This document shows, piece by piece, positions 17,701 through 25,107 of a stretch of 43,911 nt of DNA (positions are counted from its first letter, which is position 1; every line of letters starts with the position of its first letter). This DNA comes from Nitrospinota bacterium (GTDB lineage: Bacteria; Nitrospinota_A; UBA7883; JACRGQ01): contig JACRGQ010000071.1 in the NCBI GenBank assembly GCA_016217735.1, positions 1-43,911 of the forward strand, written 5' to 3'. The notes beneath the pieces were generated by a model. It did no database searches, was not told the origin of the DNA, and saw nothing but the letters and a program-made list of their open reading frames with translations. The translations under genes and the position numbers were made by a program.

Positions 17701-17866
17701 CGAAGGGAGCGACACCAACGCCCCGCTCTCCATCGCCGTCATCGGCGGCATGATCTCGTCGACATTCCTCACGCTGCTGGTGGTGCCAAGCGTCTATTCG
17801 CTGGCGGAGCGGTGGTTTGAAAAGCGCGCCGCCCGCCGCCGGCAGCCAGGCCCCCGCCCGCTGTAA
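14783..17866 (+). CDS. RND multidrug-efflux-type inner-membrane pump
   Basis: 1027 residues, the usual length for the AcrB/MexB-like hydrophobe-exporter (HAE) family. It has twelve predicted membrane helices and two large periplasmic loops. TM4 carries the proton-relay acidic pair in GVVVDDAIVVLENIYRHR. The N-terminal IRRHVLAYMMSGVLMLLGYI and later MGLVAKNSILLVDFANQLR, with the TM10 Lys, complete the relay. It exchanges protons for lipophilic substrates together with the adaptor upstream. Substrate specificity cannot be read from the sequence. It ends the operon; a GC hairpin at 17851-17873 overlaps its stop codon. Confidence 0.95.
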   Translation: MTLPELSIRRHVLAYMMSGVLMLLGYIGYTRLGIDRFPQIEFPVITIMTVMPGANPNVMDSNVTSVIESAVNSVPGINHIQSTSSPGVSVVVVEFSLSKNADVAFNEVQAKVNQILRQLPKGIDNPVVAKVEVGAQPVMWLSLNGDRTLGDMNLYARNVIKKRLENIDGVGQVLIGGERKRQIRVNLNLAALAGLGLSVNDVLGAFEGEHVVLPGGFLSGSHMEFLIKLDAEFHNLNDMRGMIVGYKDNAPIFLREVARVEDGLADYRQLANFNGKPNVGLGIVKVSRSNTIEVIEKVQERLKNEIIPQLPPGLAIEEASNDGLFIRGMVNSLKEHIVESVMLAALVVFLFLKSFRATFIIATAIPVSLLSAIAAMYFSGYTFNTLTLLALLLLIGVVVDDAIVVLENIYRHREHIDRDPVSASINGSQQVVFAVLAATLTLISIFFPVIFMGGIIGRFFQSFAVVVTVGVIASWFVSMTLTPMLCSRFLVMADKETHGPAYRFLDRAFLMMDRWYIRLLEYALSHRWKVVLFTAATVLSTGFFFAMVGKEFVPKEDEGRFIVFFKTPLGSSIDYAAGRLAEVEKVMAGQKEILTYFTAIGLGQAGQVNQGMAFVRLTPKAERKLKQYEVMDALAGKFARIPGVMAFPSAVPMVSGGRGEPLQFTLSGVNLDQVAALAEQMKKKLSADGALGRLDLDLQTDMPQVNISIDRARAATLGLSAIDMAMAVNVLVGGYDAAKYNDEPGDGERYDVRIKAADGQVENPADLKKIYVRSRDGKLVRLDTIASFKKELGPAVIGRLDLKYAANFFSDPAIPLGEAMKKVTDAADAILPMGYTVLMRGQAEEFGKTVGYMIFAFSMSIILLYMVLASQFNSFTQPFIIMVAQPLAIIGGLAALWITGSTLNIFSMIGLVLLMGLVAKNSILLVDFANQLRAEGKDIDAALREACPVRMRPVLMTSFTVIFAMLPAALGLGEGSDTNAPLSIAVIGGMISSTFLTLLVVPSVYSLAERWFEKRAARRRQPGPRPL

Positions 17867-17873
17867 GCGGGGG
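17851..17873. terminator. Possible bidirectional stop between the RND pump and the kinase
   Basis: CCCCCGC (17851-17857) pairs with GCGGGGG (17867-17873) around a 9-base loop containing the pump's stop codon. Both convergent genes end here. There is no clear T-run, so the efficiency is doubtful. Confidence 0.35.
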
Positions 17874-17875
17874 TA

Positions 17876-19252
17876 TTAAAAGCCGGTTCCGTCCGCCGGC
17901 AGTTTCAGGCGGAATACCGCGCGTGTCCCCCGGTTCTCGCCTTCGCTCGTCACGGAAAAATCGGCGTTGTGGTGCTCCATCACCATCTTCACCAGCGTCA
18001 GTCCCAGTCCCATCCCGCCGCTTTTGAAGCGGTACTTTCCCGACGAGTGGAGGGCGATATCCTCCAACGCGAAATACGGCTCGAAGACATCGCGGCCGCT
18101 CCCTTCAGGAATGCCAATGCCCGTGTCGGTTACCGCGATGACCGCTTCGTCCCCGTCGACGCTTGCTTCCAGCGGTACCGTTCCGCCGTCCGGCGTGAAG
18201 CGCACGGCGTTCGCCAGCAGCTCATTCACCGCCCAGCCGAGCATTTCCCGCTTTGCCGGCACGATGGAAAACGCGGGCAACCGCGCCAAATCAACGGTGA
18301 ACGTGAGGCTTCTTTGTTCCTCGCCGATGCGCTTGCCGGTATGGGCCGCGCACTGTTGCAGGAGAAAATGAAGGTGGCAGGAGCGGTCTTCCCCGCGGCT
18401 CTCCCCGCCGCTCAACTGCGCCAGGAGATCGGTGGTGGCGAGGATGTCGTCGAAATCCTTGCGGCACTTCTCCAACCCGTCGGCGGCCTGCCGCAGGAGT
18501 TCCACCTGATCCGCCGGGGCGGCGAGGGCCATGGTTATCAGCGATTCCACCAACTGCATCCGGCTCAAGGGTGTGCGCAACTCGTGCGAGGTGACGGCGG
18601 TGAAGTACCGCCGCGCGCGGTTGAGCATCTCCTCCCGCGAAACGTCGCGCATCACCGCCACATAATTGGCGGCCGTCCCGTCCTGGCCAAACACGGGGGA
18701 AATGCCGGTAAGCTGATCGAACAGGCCGCCGTCCTTGCGGCGGTTGATGAAACGCCCCTCCCACGCCTTTCCGGCGCGCAACGTCTCCCACATCGTCCGG
18801 TAAAACTGTTCCGGGTGCTTGCCGCTTTTCAGGCAGTCGGGCGTTTTTCCCAAAACTTCCGCGGCGGAATAGCCGGTTATCCGGGTGAAAGCCGGATTGG
18901 CGTAAACGATCTTGTTGCCGGCGTCGGTGATGTACACCCCTTCGCCGGTCTGCTCCAACGCGGCGGCGAGGCGGACGTTGACGGCAGCCGCGGCAAACCG
19001 CTCCTCCTGATAACGGCTGTCAATCGCGCGCACATGGTTAACGAACGCGATGATAAGCAATGTCACCCCGCCCGAAACAAAGAACGAAGCAACCGCGCCG
19101 GTGACGAGATAATCAGCCGTCACCACCCCGTGAAAATACAGACTCATGGCGGCGGTGATTGCCTCGGACGACGCCACGGATAGCGCAACGCTGACCCACA
19201 AGATGTGAATGAAAGGTGTGCGGAATATTTTTTCGATGAGCCGGTTAATCAT
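17876..19252 (-). CDS. Membrane PAS-domain sensor histidine kinase
   Basis: 458 residues. Two N-terminal membrane helices (about 15-40 and 47-70) leave almost no periplasmic sensor. A PAS/PAC domain follows (about 90-215; [29 protein letters not shown]). HisKA has [14 protein letters not shown] with the phospho-His. The HATPase part has the N box [10 protein letters not shown], the G1 box [11 protein letters not shown] and [12 protein letters not shown]. It senses through the cytoplasmic PAS or the membrane. No response regulator is adjacent. It is the last gene of the purine operon, 25 bases after purQ, an odd partner. Confidence 0.9.
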   Translation of the reverse strand: MINRLIEKIFRTPFIHILWVSVALSVASSEAITAAMSLYFHGVVTADYLVTGAVASFFVSGGVTLLIIAFVNHVRAIDSRYQEERFAAAAVNVRLAAALEQTGEGVYITDAGNKIVYANPAFTRITGYSAAEVLGKTPDCLKSGKHPEQFYRTMWETLRAGKAWEGRFINRRKDGGLFDQLTGISPVFGQDGTAANYVAVMRDVSREEMLNRARRYFTAVTSHELRTPLSRMQLVESLITMALAAPADQVELLRQAADGLEKCRKDFDDILATTDLLAQLSGGESRGEDRSCHLHFLLQQCAAHTGKRIGEEQRSLTFTVDLARLPAFSIVPAKREMLGWAVNELLANAVRFTPDGGTVPLEASVDGDEAVIAVTDTGIGIPEGSGRDVFEPYFALEDIALHSSGKYRFKSGGMGLGLTLVKMVMEHHNADFSVTSEGENRGTRAVFRLKLPADGTGF

Positions 19253-19277
19253 GCCGCGCCCCCCTCCGCGCCGAATC

Positions 19278-19967
19278 CTACGCCGTAAGCGATTTGAAAA
19301 CGCCCCAGCCGTCGGTGTTGCCCAAAATCGCTTCGGAGGCGCGTTCCGGGTGCGGCATCAGCCCAAAGACGTTGCCGCGCGCGTTGCAGATGCCCGCGAT
19401 GTTGTTGAGCGCGCCGTTGGGGTTGGCGCCCGGCGTTACGTTGCCGCTCTCGTCGCAGTAGCGCACCACCACTTGCCCGTTGGCTTCCAGCGCTTGCAGC
19501 GTTTCCGGGGGGGCGTAATACCGCCCTTCGCCGTGGGCGATGGGGAGTTTCAGCACGGCCCCCTTGTTCAGCGCGCGCGTGGCGGCGATGTCGTTCCGCT
19601 CCACGCGGACATGGATGTTTTTGCATATGAACTTGCGCGATTCGTTCATCAGGAGCGCGCCCGGCAGCAGGTGGCATTCGGTGAGCACCTGGAAACCGTT
19701 GCAGATGCCGATGACGATCCCCCCTTTTTCGGCGAACTCCATCACCGACCGCATCACCGGCGAGAAACGGGCGATGGCTCCGCAGCGGAGGTAATCGCCG
19801 TAGGAAAAGCCGCCAGGGAGAAATACCACGTCGATGTCCCCTACCGAGGCGTCCTTATGCCAGATGTGGCGCACGGCCGCGCCGGGAAGCAGCGAAGCGG
19901 CGTGGAGCGTGTCCCGTTCGCAGTTCGCGCCGGGGAACAGCACCACCCCGATTCTGGGATTTTTCAT
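19278..19967 (-). CDS. purQ: Phosphoribosylformylglycinamidine synthase, glutaminase subunit
   Basis: About 229 residues from ATG 19967 ([19 protein letters not shown]). GTG 19979 and ATG 19976 are in frame and overlap the upstream stop; none has a clear ribosome site. It is a class I glutamine amidotransferase with CNGFQVL (nucleophile Cys) and, near the C-terminus, MPHPERASE holding the catalytic His and Glu. It supplies ammonia to PurL with PurS as the third subunit in de novo purine synthesis. purL is not in the window. It lies directly after a cyclic-nucleotide-binding gene rather than after purS. Confidence 0.96.
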   Translation of the reverse strand: MKNPRIGVVLFPGANCERDTLHAASLLPGAAVRHIWHKDASVGDIDVVFLPGGFSYGDYLRCGAIARFSPVMRSVMEFAEKGGIVIGICNGFQVLTECHLLPGALLMNESRKFICKNIHVRVERNDIAATRALNKGAVLKLPIAHGEGRYYAPPETLQALEANGQVVVRYCDESGNVTPGANPNGALNNIAGICNARGNVFGLMPHPERASEAILGNTDGWGVFKSLTA

Positions 19968-19975
19968 GGCCGGCA

Positions 19976-20440
19976 TCACTGTTGTTTGTCGGCGTAGCGG
20001 CTGCCGAGATGATCCAGCCGGTCACTTATGGCCGCGGCGATGTTGCGCAGTATCTGTATGGCTATGGGAGGATTTTTTTCGATGAGTACCTCAAAATTTT
20101 TGCGCGAAAGGACAAGCGCTTCGGTCAACTCGGTGGCCACAATGCTGGCGCCGCGCGGCGTTGCGTTGCCGCGAACCAGCGCCATTTCGCCCACGCTCTT
20201 CCCCTTGCCATGCTGGGCGAGCACGGTATATTTCCCGTCAAGGCTCTCTTTGCGTATCTCCAGCTTGCCGCTGGTGATAAACAACACGGAGTCGCCGGGG
20301 GATCCTTCCCTCGCCACCATGGTATTGGCCGGGTAACGGCGGAGTTCCAGCTTGCTGGCGAGCACGGCAATGTCGGATTGCTTGATGTTGTCGAACATCG
20401 GTATCTCGCACATGATGTTTTTGATCCCGGCGATGTCCAT
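19976..20440 (-). CDS. Cyclic-nucleotide-binding-domain protein without an output domain
   Basis: 154 residues forming a single cNMP-binding domain: a helical start, KLELRRYPANTMVAREGSPG, DSVLFITSGKLEIRKES, and the phosphate-binding-cassette-like GKSVGEMALVRGNATPRGAS. No helix-turn-helix follows; the tail ends SDRLDHLGSRYADKQQ. Similar solitary domains act as partner-binding sensors of cAMP or cGMP. GKSVGEMALVRGNATPRGAS keeps the Gly-Glu and a nearby Arg, so ligand binding is plausible. It is embedded between purS (1-base gap) and purQ (overlap), which implies coupled translation with two subunits of one enzyme complex. A link to purine synthesis is inference. Confidence 0.85.
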   Translation of the reverse strand: MDIAGIKNIMCEIPMFDNIKQSDIAVLASKLELRRYPANTMVAREGSPGDSVLFITSGKLEIRKESLDGKYTVLAQHGKGKSVGEMALVRGNATPRGASIVATELTEALVLSRKNFEVLIEKNPPIAIQILRNIAAAISDRLDHLGSRYADKQQ

Positions 20441-20441
20441 C

Positions 20442-20690
20442 CTATTTCCCTTCCGTCACGGTGATCTGGAAGTTTTCCATCACCGGGTTGCTCAGGAGCT
20501 TCCCGCACATCTCGTCCACCTGTTTTTTGGCGGTTGCCGCGTCCGCGCCGTCGATATCCATCTCGATATGCTTGCCGATGCGGACGTTTTTAACCCCCGT
20601 GAAGCCGAGCGAGTGGAGGGCGTGCTCCACCGCCTTTCCCTGCGTATCCAGGATGCCGTCGCGCAGCGTCACCGTCACCTTGGCTTTCAT
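20442..20690 (-). CDS. purS: Phosphoribosylformylglycinamidine synthase, PurS subunit
   Basis: 82 residues from ATG 20690 (MKAKVTVTLRDGILDTQG). The sequence has the PurS core VTLRDGILDTQGKAVEHALH, LGFTGVKNVRIGKHIEMDI and a C-terminal NPVMENFQITV. PurS bridges PurQ and PurL in the small-subunit form of the enzyme used by many non-enteric bacteria. The start overlaps the purC stop by four bases (ATGA), which favours this Met over the in-frame ATG at 20699. Confidence 0.95.
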   Translation of the reverse strand: MKAKVTVTLRDGILDTQGKAVEHALHSLGFTGVKNVRIGKHIEMDIDGADAATAKKQVDEMCGKLLSNPVMENFQITVTEGK

Positions 20691-21397
20691 TGGCCGCATA
20701 TCCTCCGCACAACCTCGCGATACGATTCTTCCACTTTGCCGAGGTCGCGGCGGAAGCGGTCCTTATCCATTTTTTCCCCGCTCTCCATATCCCACAGCCG
20801 GGAGGTGTCGGGCGAAAATTCATCCGCGAGGATGATTTCGCCTTTAAAACGTCCGAACTCCAATTTGAAGTCGACCAGACGGATGCCGTGGTTTTTGAAA
20901 AGCTCCAGCAGCAGCCCGTTCACCCGCAGCGCCGCCGCGCGGATGACGTCCAATTCGCCTTGCGTGGCCCAGCCGAAAACCAGCACATGGTCGGGCATTA
21001 TCATCGGATCGCCCAGCGCGTCATCCTTGTAGTAGTACTCCACCACCGGGTGGGCCAGTTGGCTCCCCTCTTCCTTGCCGAGTTTTTTGGCGAGGGAGCC
21101 GGCGAGCACGTTGCGCACCACCACTTCCACCGGAACGATGGCCACTTTTTTCACCAGCATGTCGCGGTCGTTGAGCTTTTTCACGAAATGGGTTTTCACC
21201 CCGTTTTTTTCGAGAAACTCGAAGAGATGGGCGGTGAGCATATTGTTCATCACCCCTTTGTCCACGATGGTGCCGCGCTTCTGCGCGTTGAAGGCGGTGG
21301 CGTCGTCCTTGAAGTGCTGTATCACCTGATCCGGATTGTCGGTGAGATACAGGATTTTGGCCTTGCCCTCGTAAATCTTTTCCATCTGCCTGGTCAC
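20687..21397 (-). CDS. purC: SAICAR synthetase
   Basis: 236 residues from GTG 21397, chosen because a GGAGG lies five bases upstream; ATG 21385 (MEKIYEGKAKILY) is also in frame. Motifs are EKIYEGKAKILY, VPVEVVVRNVLAGSLAK and LVDFKLEFGRF...ILADEFSPDTSRLWD. It adds aspartate to CAIR with ATP to form SAICAR in purine synthesis. The gene follows purB by 20 bases and is coupled to purS. Confidence 0.97.
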   Translation of the reverse strand: MTRQMEKIYEGKAKILYLTDNPDQVIQHFKDDATAFNAQKRGTIVDKGVMNNMLTAHLFEFLEKNGVKTHFVKKLNDRDMLVKKVAIVPVEVVVRNVLAGSLAKKLGKEEGSQLAHPVVEYYYKDDALGDPMIMPDHVLVFGWATQGELDVIRAAALRVNGLLLELFKNHGIRLVDFKLEFGRFKGEIILADEFSPDTSRLWDMESGEKMDKDRFRRDLGKVEESYREVVRRICGQ

Positions 21398-21417
21398 GGT
21401 TTCCTCCGAATGCGGCG

Positions 21418-22713
21418 TCAGCCGCCAAATACGCGTTTGAAAATTTCGTCCACGTTCCTTAGATAATAGTTCAGGTCGAACAATTCTTCAATCCGGGCCG
21501 GCGTGAGGCGCTCGGCTATCTTCGGCTCGGCCCTGACGACATCCTTGAAAAGCAGTTCCTCGCGCCAGCAGCGCATCGCCAGCCCCTGCACCAGCGCATA
21601 GGCGTCTTCGCGGATCATGCCGCTTTCCACCAGCGCCAGCAGCACCTTTTGCGAGTAAAAAAGGCCGTAGGTGGCGTCGATGTTTTTCAGCATCCGCTTG
21701 GGATATACGTGCAGCCCCTCGATGACCTTACGCATCTTTTCCAGCATGTAATGCAGCAGCGTGGTGCTGTCCGGCACGATCACCCGCTCGGCGCCGCTGT
21801 GGCTGATGTCGCGCTCGTGCCACAGCGCCACGTTTTCCAGCGCGGTATGCATGTTGCCGCGCATCACGCGGGCCAAGCCGCACATCTGCTCGCACACCAC
21901 CGGGTTGCGCTTGTGCGGCATGGCGGAAGAGCCTTTCTGCCCCTGGTGGAACGGCTCTTCGGCCTCCAGCACCTCGCTGCGCTGGAGGTGGCGGATTTCG
22001 AGGGCTATTTTTTCGATGGTGGCGGCCGTAATGGCGAGCGCCGCCATGTAGTCCGCATGCCGGTCGCGCTGAATGATCTGCGTGCTGATGGGGGCGGGAA
22101 CCAGCCCCATCTTTTCGCAGACGTATTTTTCGATATCCGGGCTGCAATGCGCGTGGGTGCCCACCGCGCCGGATATTTTCCCCACGCCGATGGTTTCGAC
22201 GGCGCTCACCAGCCGCTTGCGGTTGCGCCGCATCTCGGCGTGCCAGAGCGCCAGCTTGAGGCCGAAGGTGGTCGGCTCGGCGTGTACGCCGTGGGTGCGC
22301 CCCATGCACGGCGTCATCTTATACGCGTATGCCTGCTTCTCCAGCGCGGCGAGAAAAAGGTCCAGCTTTTCCAGAATCAATCCGCCGGCGCGTTTCATCA
22401 AGGCGCAGAGCGCGGTGTCCACCACGTCGGACGAGGTGAGTCCCATGTGGACGTACCGGCTTTCCGGCCCGACGAATTCGGCGACGGACGTGAGGAAGGC
22501 GATAACGTCGTGCCGCACCTCGCGCTCGATCTCGTCTATGCGCGCAACATCGAAGTTCGCCTTTTGCCTGATGACGGCAAGCGCGCCGGCGGGGATGTTT
22601 CCCAGCTTGTGGTGCGCCTCGCATGCGGCGATTTCCACCTCCAGCCAAGCGGCGAATTTGTTGTGCGGCGACCAGAGGGCGGCCATTTCCTTAAGCGTGT
22701 ATCGTTCTATCAT
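21418..22713 (-). CDS. purB: Adenylosuccinate lyase
   Basis: 431 residues, standard length. The signature GSSAMPHKRNPVVCEQ of the fumarase/aspartase superfamily is intact, with MGLTSSDVVDTA and GRTHGVHAEPTTFG upstream for substrate and catalytic His. It acts twice in purine synthesis, on SAICAR and on adenylosuccinate. It starts 12 bases after the metallohydrolase gene, with AAGGA nine bases before the ATG. Confidence 0.97.
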   Translation of the reverse strand: MIERYTLKEMAALWSPHNKFAAWLEVEIAACEAHHKLGNIPAGALAVIRQKANFDVARIDEIEREVRHDVIAFLTSVAEFVGPESRYVHMGLTSSDVVDTALCALMKRAGGLILEKLDLFLAALEKQAYAYKMTPCMGRTHGVHAEPTTFGLKLALWHAEMRRNRKRLVSAVETIGVGKISGAVGTHAHCSPDIEKYVCEKMGLVPAPISTQIIQRDRHADYMAALAITAATIEKIALEIRHLQRSEVLEAEEPFHQGQKGSSAMPHKRNPVVCEQMCGLARVMRGNMHTALENVALWHERDISHSGAERVIVPDSTTLLHYMLEKMRKVIEGLHVYPKRMLKNIDATYGLFYSQKVLLALVESGMIREDAYALVQGLAMRCWREELLFKDVVRAEPKIAERLTPARIEELFDLNYYLRNVDEIFKRVFGG

Positions 22714-22725
22714 CGGAGAATTTCC

Positions 22726-23496
22726 TTATACATCGTGCAATTCGCCGGGGTGGTCCTGCCGCGCTATCTCGCATTTTATTTTGTGCCCCGCCGCGGCGAA
22801 AAAGCTGTCGGCCCCCACGCGGACGAGGTTGGGGTTATTATTCTGCCTGCTCAGGTGGGCGAAGATGACGGTATTGAGGCCGTCCCCCGCCGCGTCCGCC
22901 AGCAGGGCCATGCAATCGTCGTTGGAGAGATGCCCCAGTTTGCCGGCGATGCGCTGTTTCAGCGGCCAGGGGTAGGGGCCGATTTTCAGCAGCTCCGGAT
23001 CGTGATTGCTCTCCACCAGCGCGAGATGCGCCAAGCGGAACTTTTCCACGGCGCGCACGGTAACGTGCCCCAGATCGGTCATTATCAGCGCGCGGCGGCC
23101 GCCGCATTCGCCCAGGTATGCCACCGGCTCGGCGGCGTCGTGCGGGATGGCAAAGGGGTGCAGCGTGATGTCCCCCACGGTGAACGGCTCATCGGGGGTG
23201 ACGGTCTCAAGCCGCCCCGCTTTTTCCAGTTGCCCGTTGGCGGCCAGCGCGGTGCCGCGCGTGAGGTACAGCGGTATCCCGTACCTGCGCGAAAAAAGCG
23301 CCGCGCCCCGGATGTGGTCGGCGTGTTCGTGGGTGATGGCGATGGCTTTGATGTCCCCCGGCTCGAAGCCGATCCGCTTGAGGCGGTTTTCCAGTTCGCG
23401 GCAGGCGAAACCGGCGTCTATCAGCACGGCGCTGGTATCGCTGTGGACGAGGATGGCGTTCCCCTCGCTGCCGGAACCGAGCACGCAAAGCTTCAT
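22726..23496 (-). CDS. MBL-fold metallohydrolase, YycJ/WalJ type
   Basis: 256 residues: MKLCVLGSGSEGNAILV at the start, then the metal motif THEHADH, the second-sphere IPHDAAEPVAYL, MTDLGHV, ESNHDPELL and FAHLSRQNN. This layout is the single-domain YycJ/VicX group of metallo-beta-lactamase-fold proteins, thought to be phosphodiesterases or nucleases acting on nucleic acids. The start overlaps the stop of the upstream gene by four bases (ATGA), and purB follows closely. Confidence 0.9.
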   Translation of the reverse strand: MKLCVLGSGSEGNAILVHSDTSAVLIDAGFACRELENRLKRIGFEPGDIKAIAITHEHADHIRGAALFSRRYGIPLYLTRGTALAANGQLEKAGRLETVTPDEPFTVGDITLHPFAIPHDAAEPVAYLGECGGRRALIMTDLGHVTVRAVEKFRLAHLALVESNHDPELLKIGPYPWPLKQRIAGKLGHLSNDDCMALLADAAGDGLNTVIFAHLSRQNNNPNLVRVGADSFFAAAGHKIKCEIARQDHPGELHDV

Positions 23497-24437
23497 CTCT
23501 CGCCGCCGTTTTCGTACATGTGGTAAAGCAGCGGCAGCAGCAGCTCGTGGTGGCCGATGACGCGGTACCCCTTGCCGCCGGTGGTGACCGGGCGGTAGAC
23601 CACGTTCACGCCGGGGCGGTAGTGCATGATCATGTCGAAATCGACGGCGGTGAAATCGCGCACGTCGCCGCCCAGATTGCGGGCGGCGGAAAGCGCCTTG
23701 ATGAAAATTTCGGGCAGGATGACGGCGGAGCCGACGTTGAAGTAACAGCCGCCGCCGGTGAGCGTTTTAAGCATCGCGGTGAAAACGCGGAAATCGTCGA
23801 AGCTTTTTTCGCCGATGAGCGCGCCGTCCGTTTGCGGATGGATGTGGGTGATCTCGCAGCCGATGGCGGCGTGGACGGTTGCCGGTATCCCCTTGGCGGC
23901 GCAGGCGGCGAGGATGCTCTTGTCCGCGTGCGGCATTTTTTTGTCGAGGATGTATTGGCCGATGCACTGGCCGAAGCCCGTCTCCGGGTAGGCGCGCAAC
24001 GCCTCCATCGTCATGGCGGCGGTCTCCTCCACCATGCCGAAGCGGCCGGTTTTCACTTCTTCCTCCACGTCCTCGCTGGTCTCGCCGATGAGGGCGATCT
24101 CAAGGTCATGCACAGCTCCCGCGCCGTTCATCGCGATGCCGGTGATGACGCCGCGCCCTATCCAGTCGATGAGGATGCTGGAGCAGCCGGCCTTGATGAC
24201 GTGCGCGCCGATGGCGAAAATGACCCCTTTGCCGTGCTTGTGCGCGGCCCGCAGGTGGCCGGTGATGGCCTTGAAGTCCGACGCCTTGAGCTGCCTCGGC
24301 AGCAGGTCGGCGATGTTTTTCGATGCGCGGTAGCCGTCGACGTTGGCGAAATCGGCGATTTTCACTTTATTCGTCCGCTGGGCGATGGGGTAGCTGGTGA
24401 TCTTCCCGAAATCGGCCCGCTCATGTTTTTTCGTCAT
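23493..24437 (-). CDS. Deoxyhypusine-synthase-like protein
   Basis: 314 residues. The middle section GVIFAIGAHVIKAGCSSILI, GRGVITGIAMNGAGAVHDLE and ETSEDVEEEVKTGRFGMVEE, and the end GYRVIGHHELLLPLLYHM, resemble the deoxyhypusine synthase superfamily, a Rossmann-like NAD-binding fold. The segment holding the substrate lysine of true deoxyhypusine synthases (WGK) is not obvious, and bacteria lack eIF5A. The reaction is probably different, perhaps homospermidine synthase-like or another NAD-dependent transfer. It is the first gene of the purine operon as far as visible. Confidence 0.6.
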   Translation of the reverse strand: MTKKHERADFGKITSYPIAQRTNKVKIADFANVDGYRASKNIADLLPRQLKASDFKAITGHLRAAHKHGKGVIFAIGAHVIKAGCSSILIDWIGRGVITGIAMNGAGAVHDLEIALIGETSEDVEEEVKTGRFGMVEETAAMTMEALRAYPETGFGQCIGQYILDKKMPHADKSILAACAAKGIPATVHAAIGCEITHIHPQTDGALIGEKSFDDFRVFTAMLKTLTGGGCYFNVGSAVILPEIFIKALSAARNLGGDVRDFTAVDFDMIMHYRPGVNVVYRPVTTGGKGYRVIGHHELLLPLLYHMYENGGER

Positions 24438-24494
24438 ACAGACCCGAAATTATAGTTCAGGATTTGGAGCGAAAGCCCCCCGATATTTTCCGGG

Positions 24495-25100
24495 TTAATG
24501 CCGATCAAGAAATGCCTCGATTTCTTCCGCTATTTTGGCGCGGGATTTTTTATTGTCTTTGAGTTTAGCCGCCCATGCCCTGCCCGGATGCAGAATATCC
24601 CACGGACTATTTTGTTGATTGTGCCGCCCCGAACCCGGGTCGTGGTTTCCAAAACCATCCACCACTTTGTTCCAAAGGGGTGAAAATTTCTCGATCAAGA
24701 GGGATTCGCCCAGCGGAATCCAAATATCGTCAACAGCCAAGTATCTGCAAAAAAAGTCTTTTGCATCGAGGTTTTCAGCGTCTTCAATGGATGCAAGATG
24801 TTCCTGCAACCGTTTAAACAAAACGTTCCCCGGCTGCTCATCCAAGCCGAAGCCCCCTTTCCGGGCTCCGGCGGGAACGGCCTTGCCCACATAGATGGGC
24901 CAATCGAATTTCCTGTTTTTATTTTTCGCCGATATCCGTTTATAGAGGGGAAAATTTCCCGCATAGTAGATTGCGTAAACACCCGCCCCATCGAATTTCA
25001 GGACATCCTTCAATTGATGGGCTTTCTGCTCAAGAAGGGCATCGGCGACGCTAAGCCCCAAGTTTTTTTTATCAAGTGGATTAAATGGTTTGTCGTTCAT
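24495..25100 (-). CDS. Eco29kI-like GIY-YIG restriction endonuclease
   Basis: 201 residues. The GIY-YIG core is GVYAIYYAGNFPLY...WPIYVGKAVPAGARKG, followed by LFKRLQEHLASI with the catalytic Arg region. The C-terminal block CRYLAVDDIWIPLGESLLIE, LWNKVVDGFGNHDPGSGR and SPWDILHPGRAW is characteristic of Eco29kI. Eco29kI cuts CCGCGG; the same specificity here is inference. It lies 7 bases after its methyltransferase and looks intact. The sequence appears less GC-rich than its neighbours, which suggests transfer. Confidence 0.88.
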   Translation of the reverse strand: MNDKPFNPLDKKNLGLSVADALLEQKAHQLKDVLKFDGAGVYAIYYAGNFPLYKRISAKNKNRKFDWPIYVGKAVPAGARKGGFGLDEQPGNVLFKRLQEHLASIEDAENLDAKDFFCRYLAVDDIWIPLGESLLIEKFSPLWNKVVDGFGNHDPGSGRHNQQNSPWDILHPGRAWAAKLKDNKKSRAKIAEEIEAFLDRH

Positions 25101-25107
25101 ACGTCAT

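Noticed and set aside
22714-22725. Purine riboswitch before purB
   Set aside because: There are only 12 bases between the metallohydrolase and purB, with no space for an aptamer. None is visible before the first operon gene either (24438-24494).
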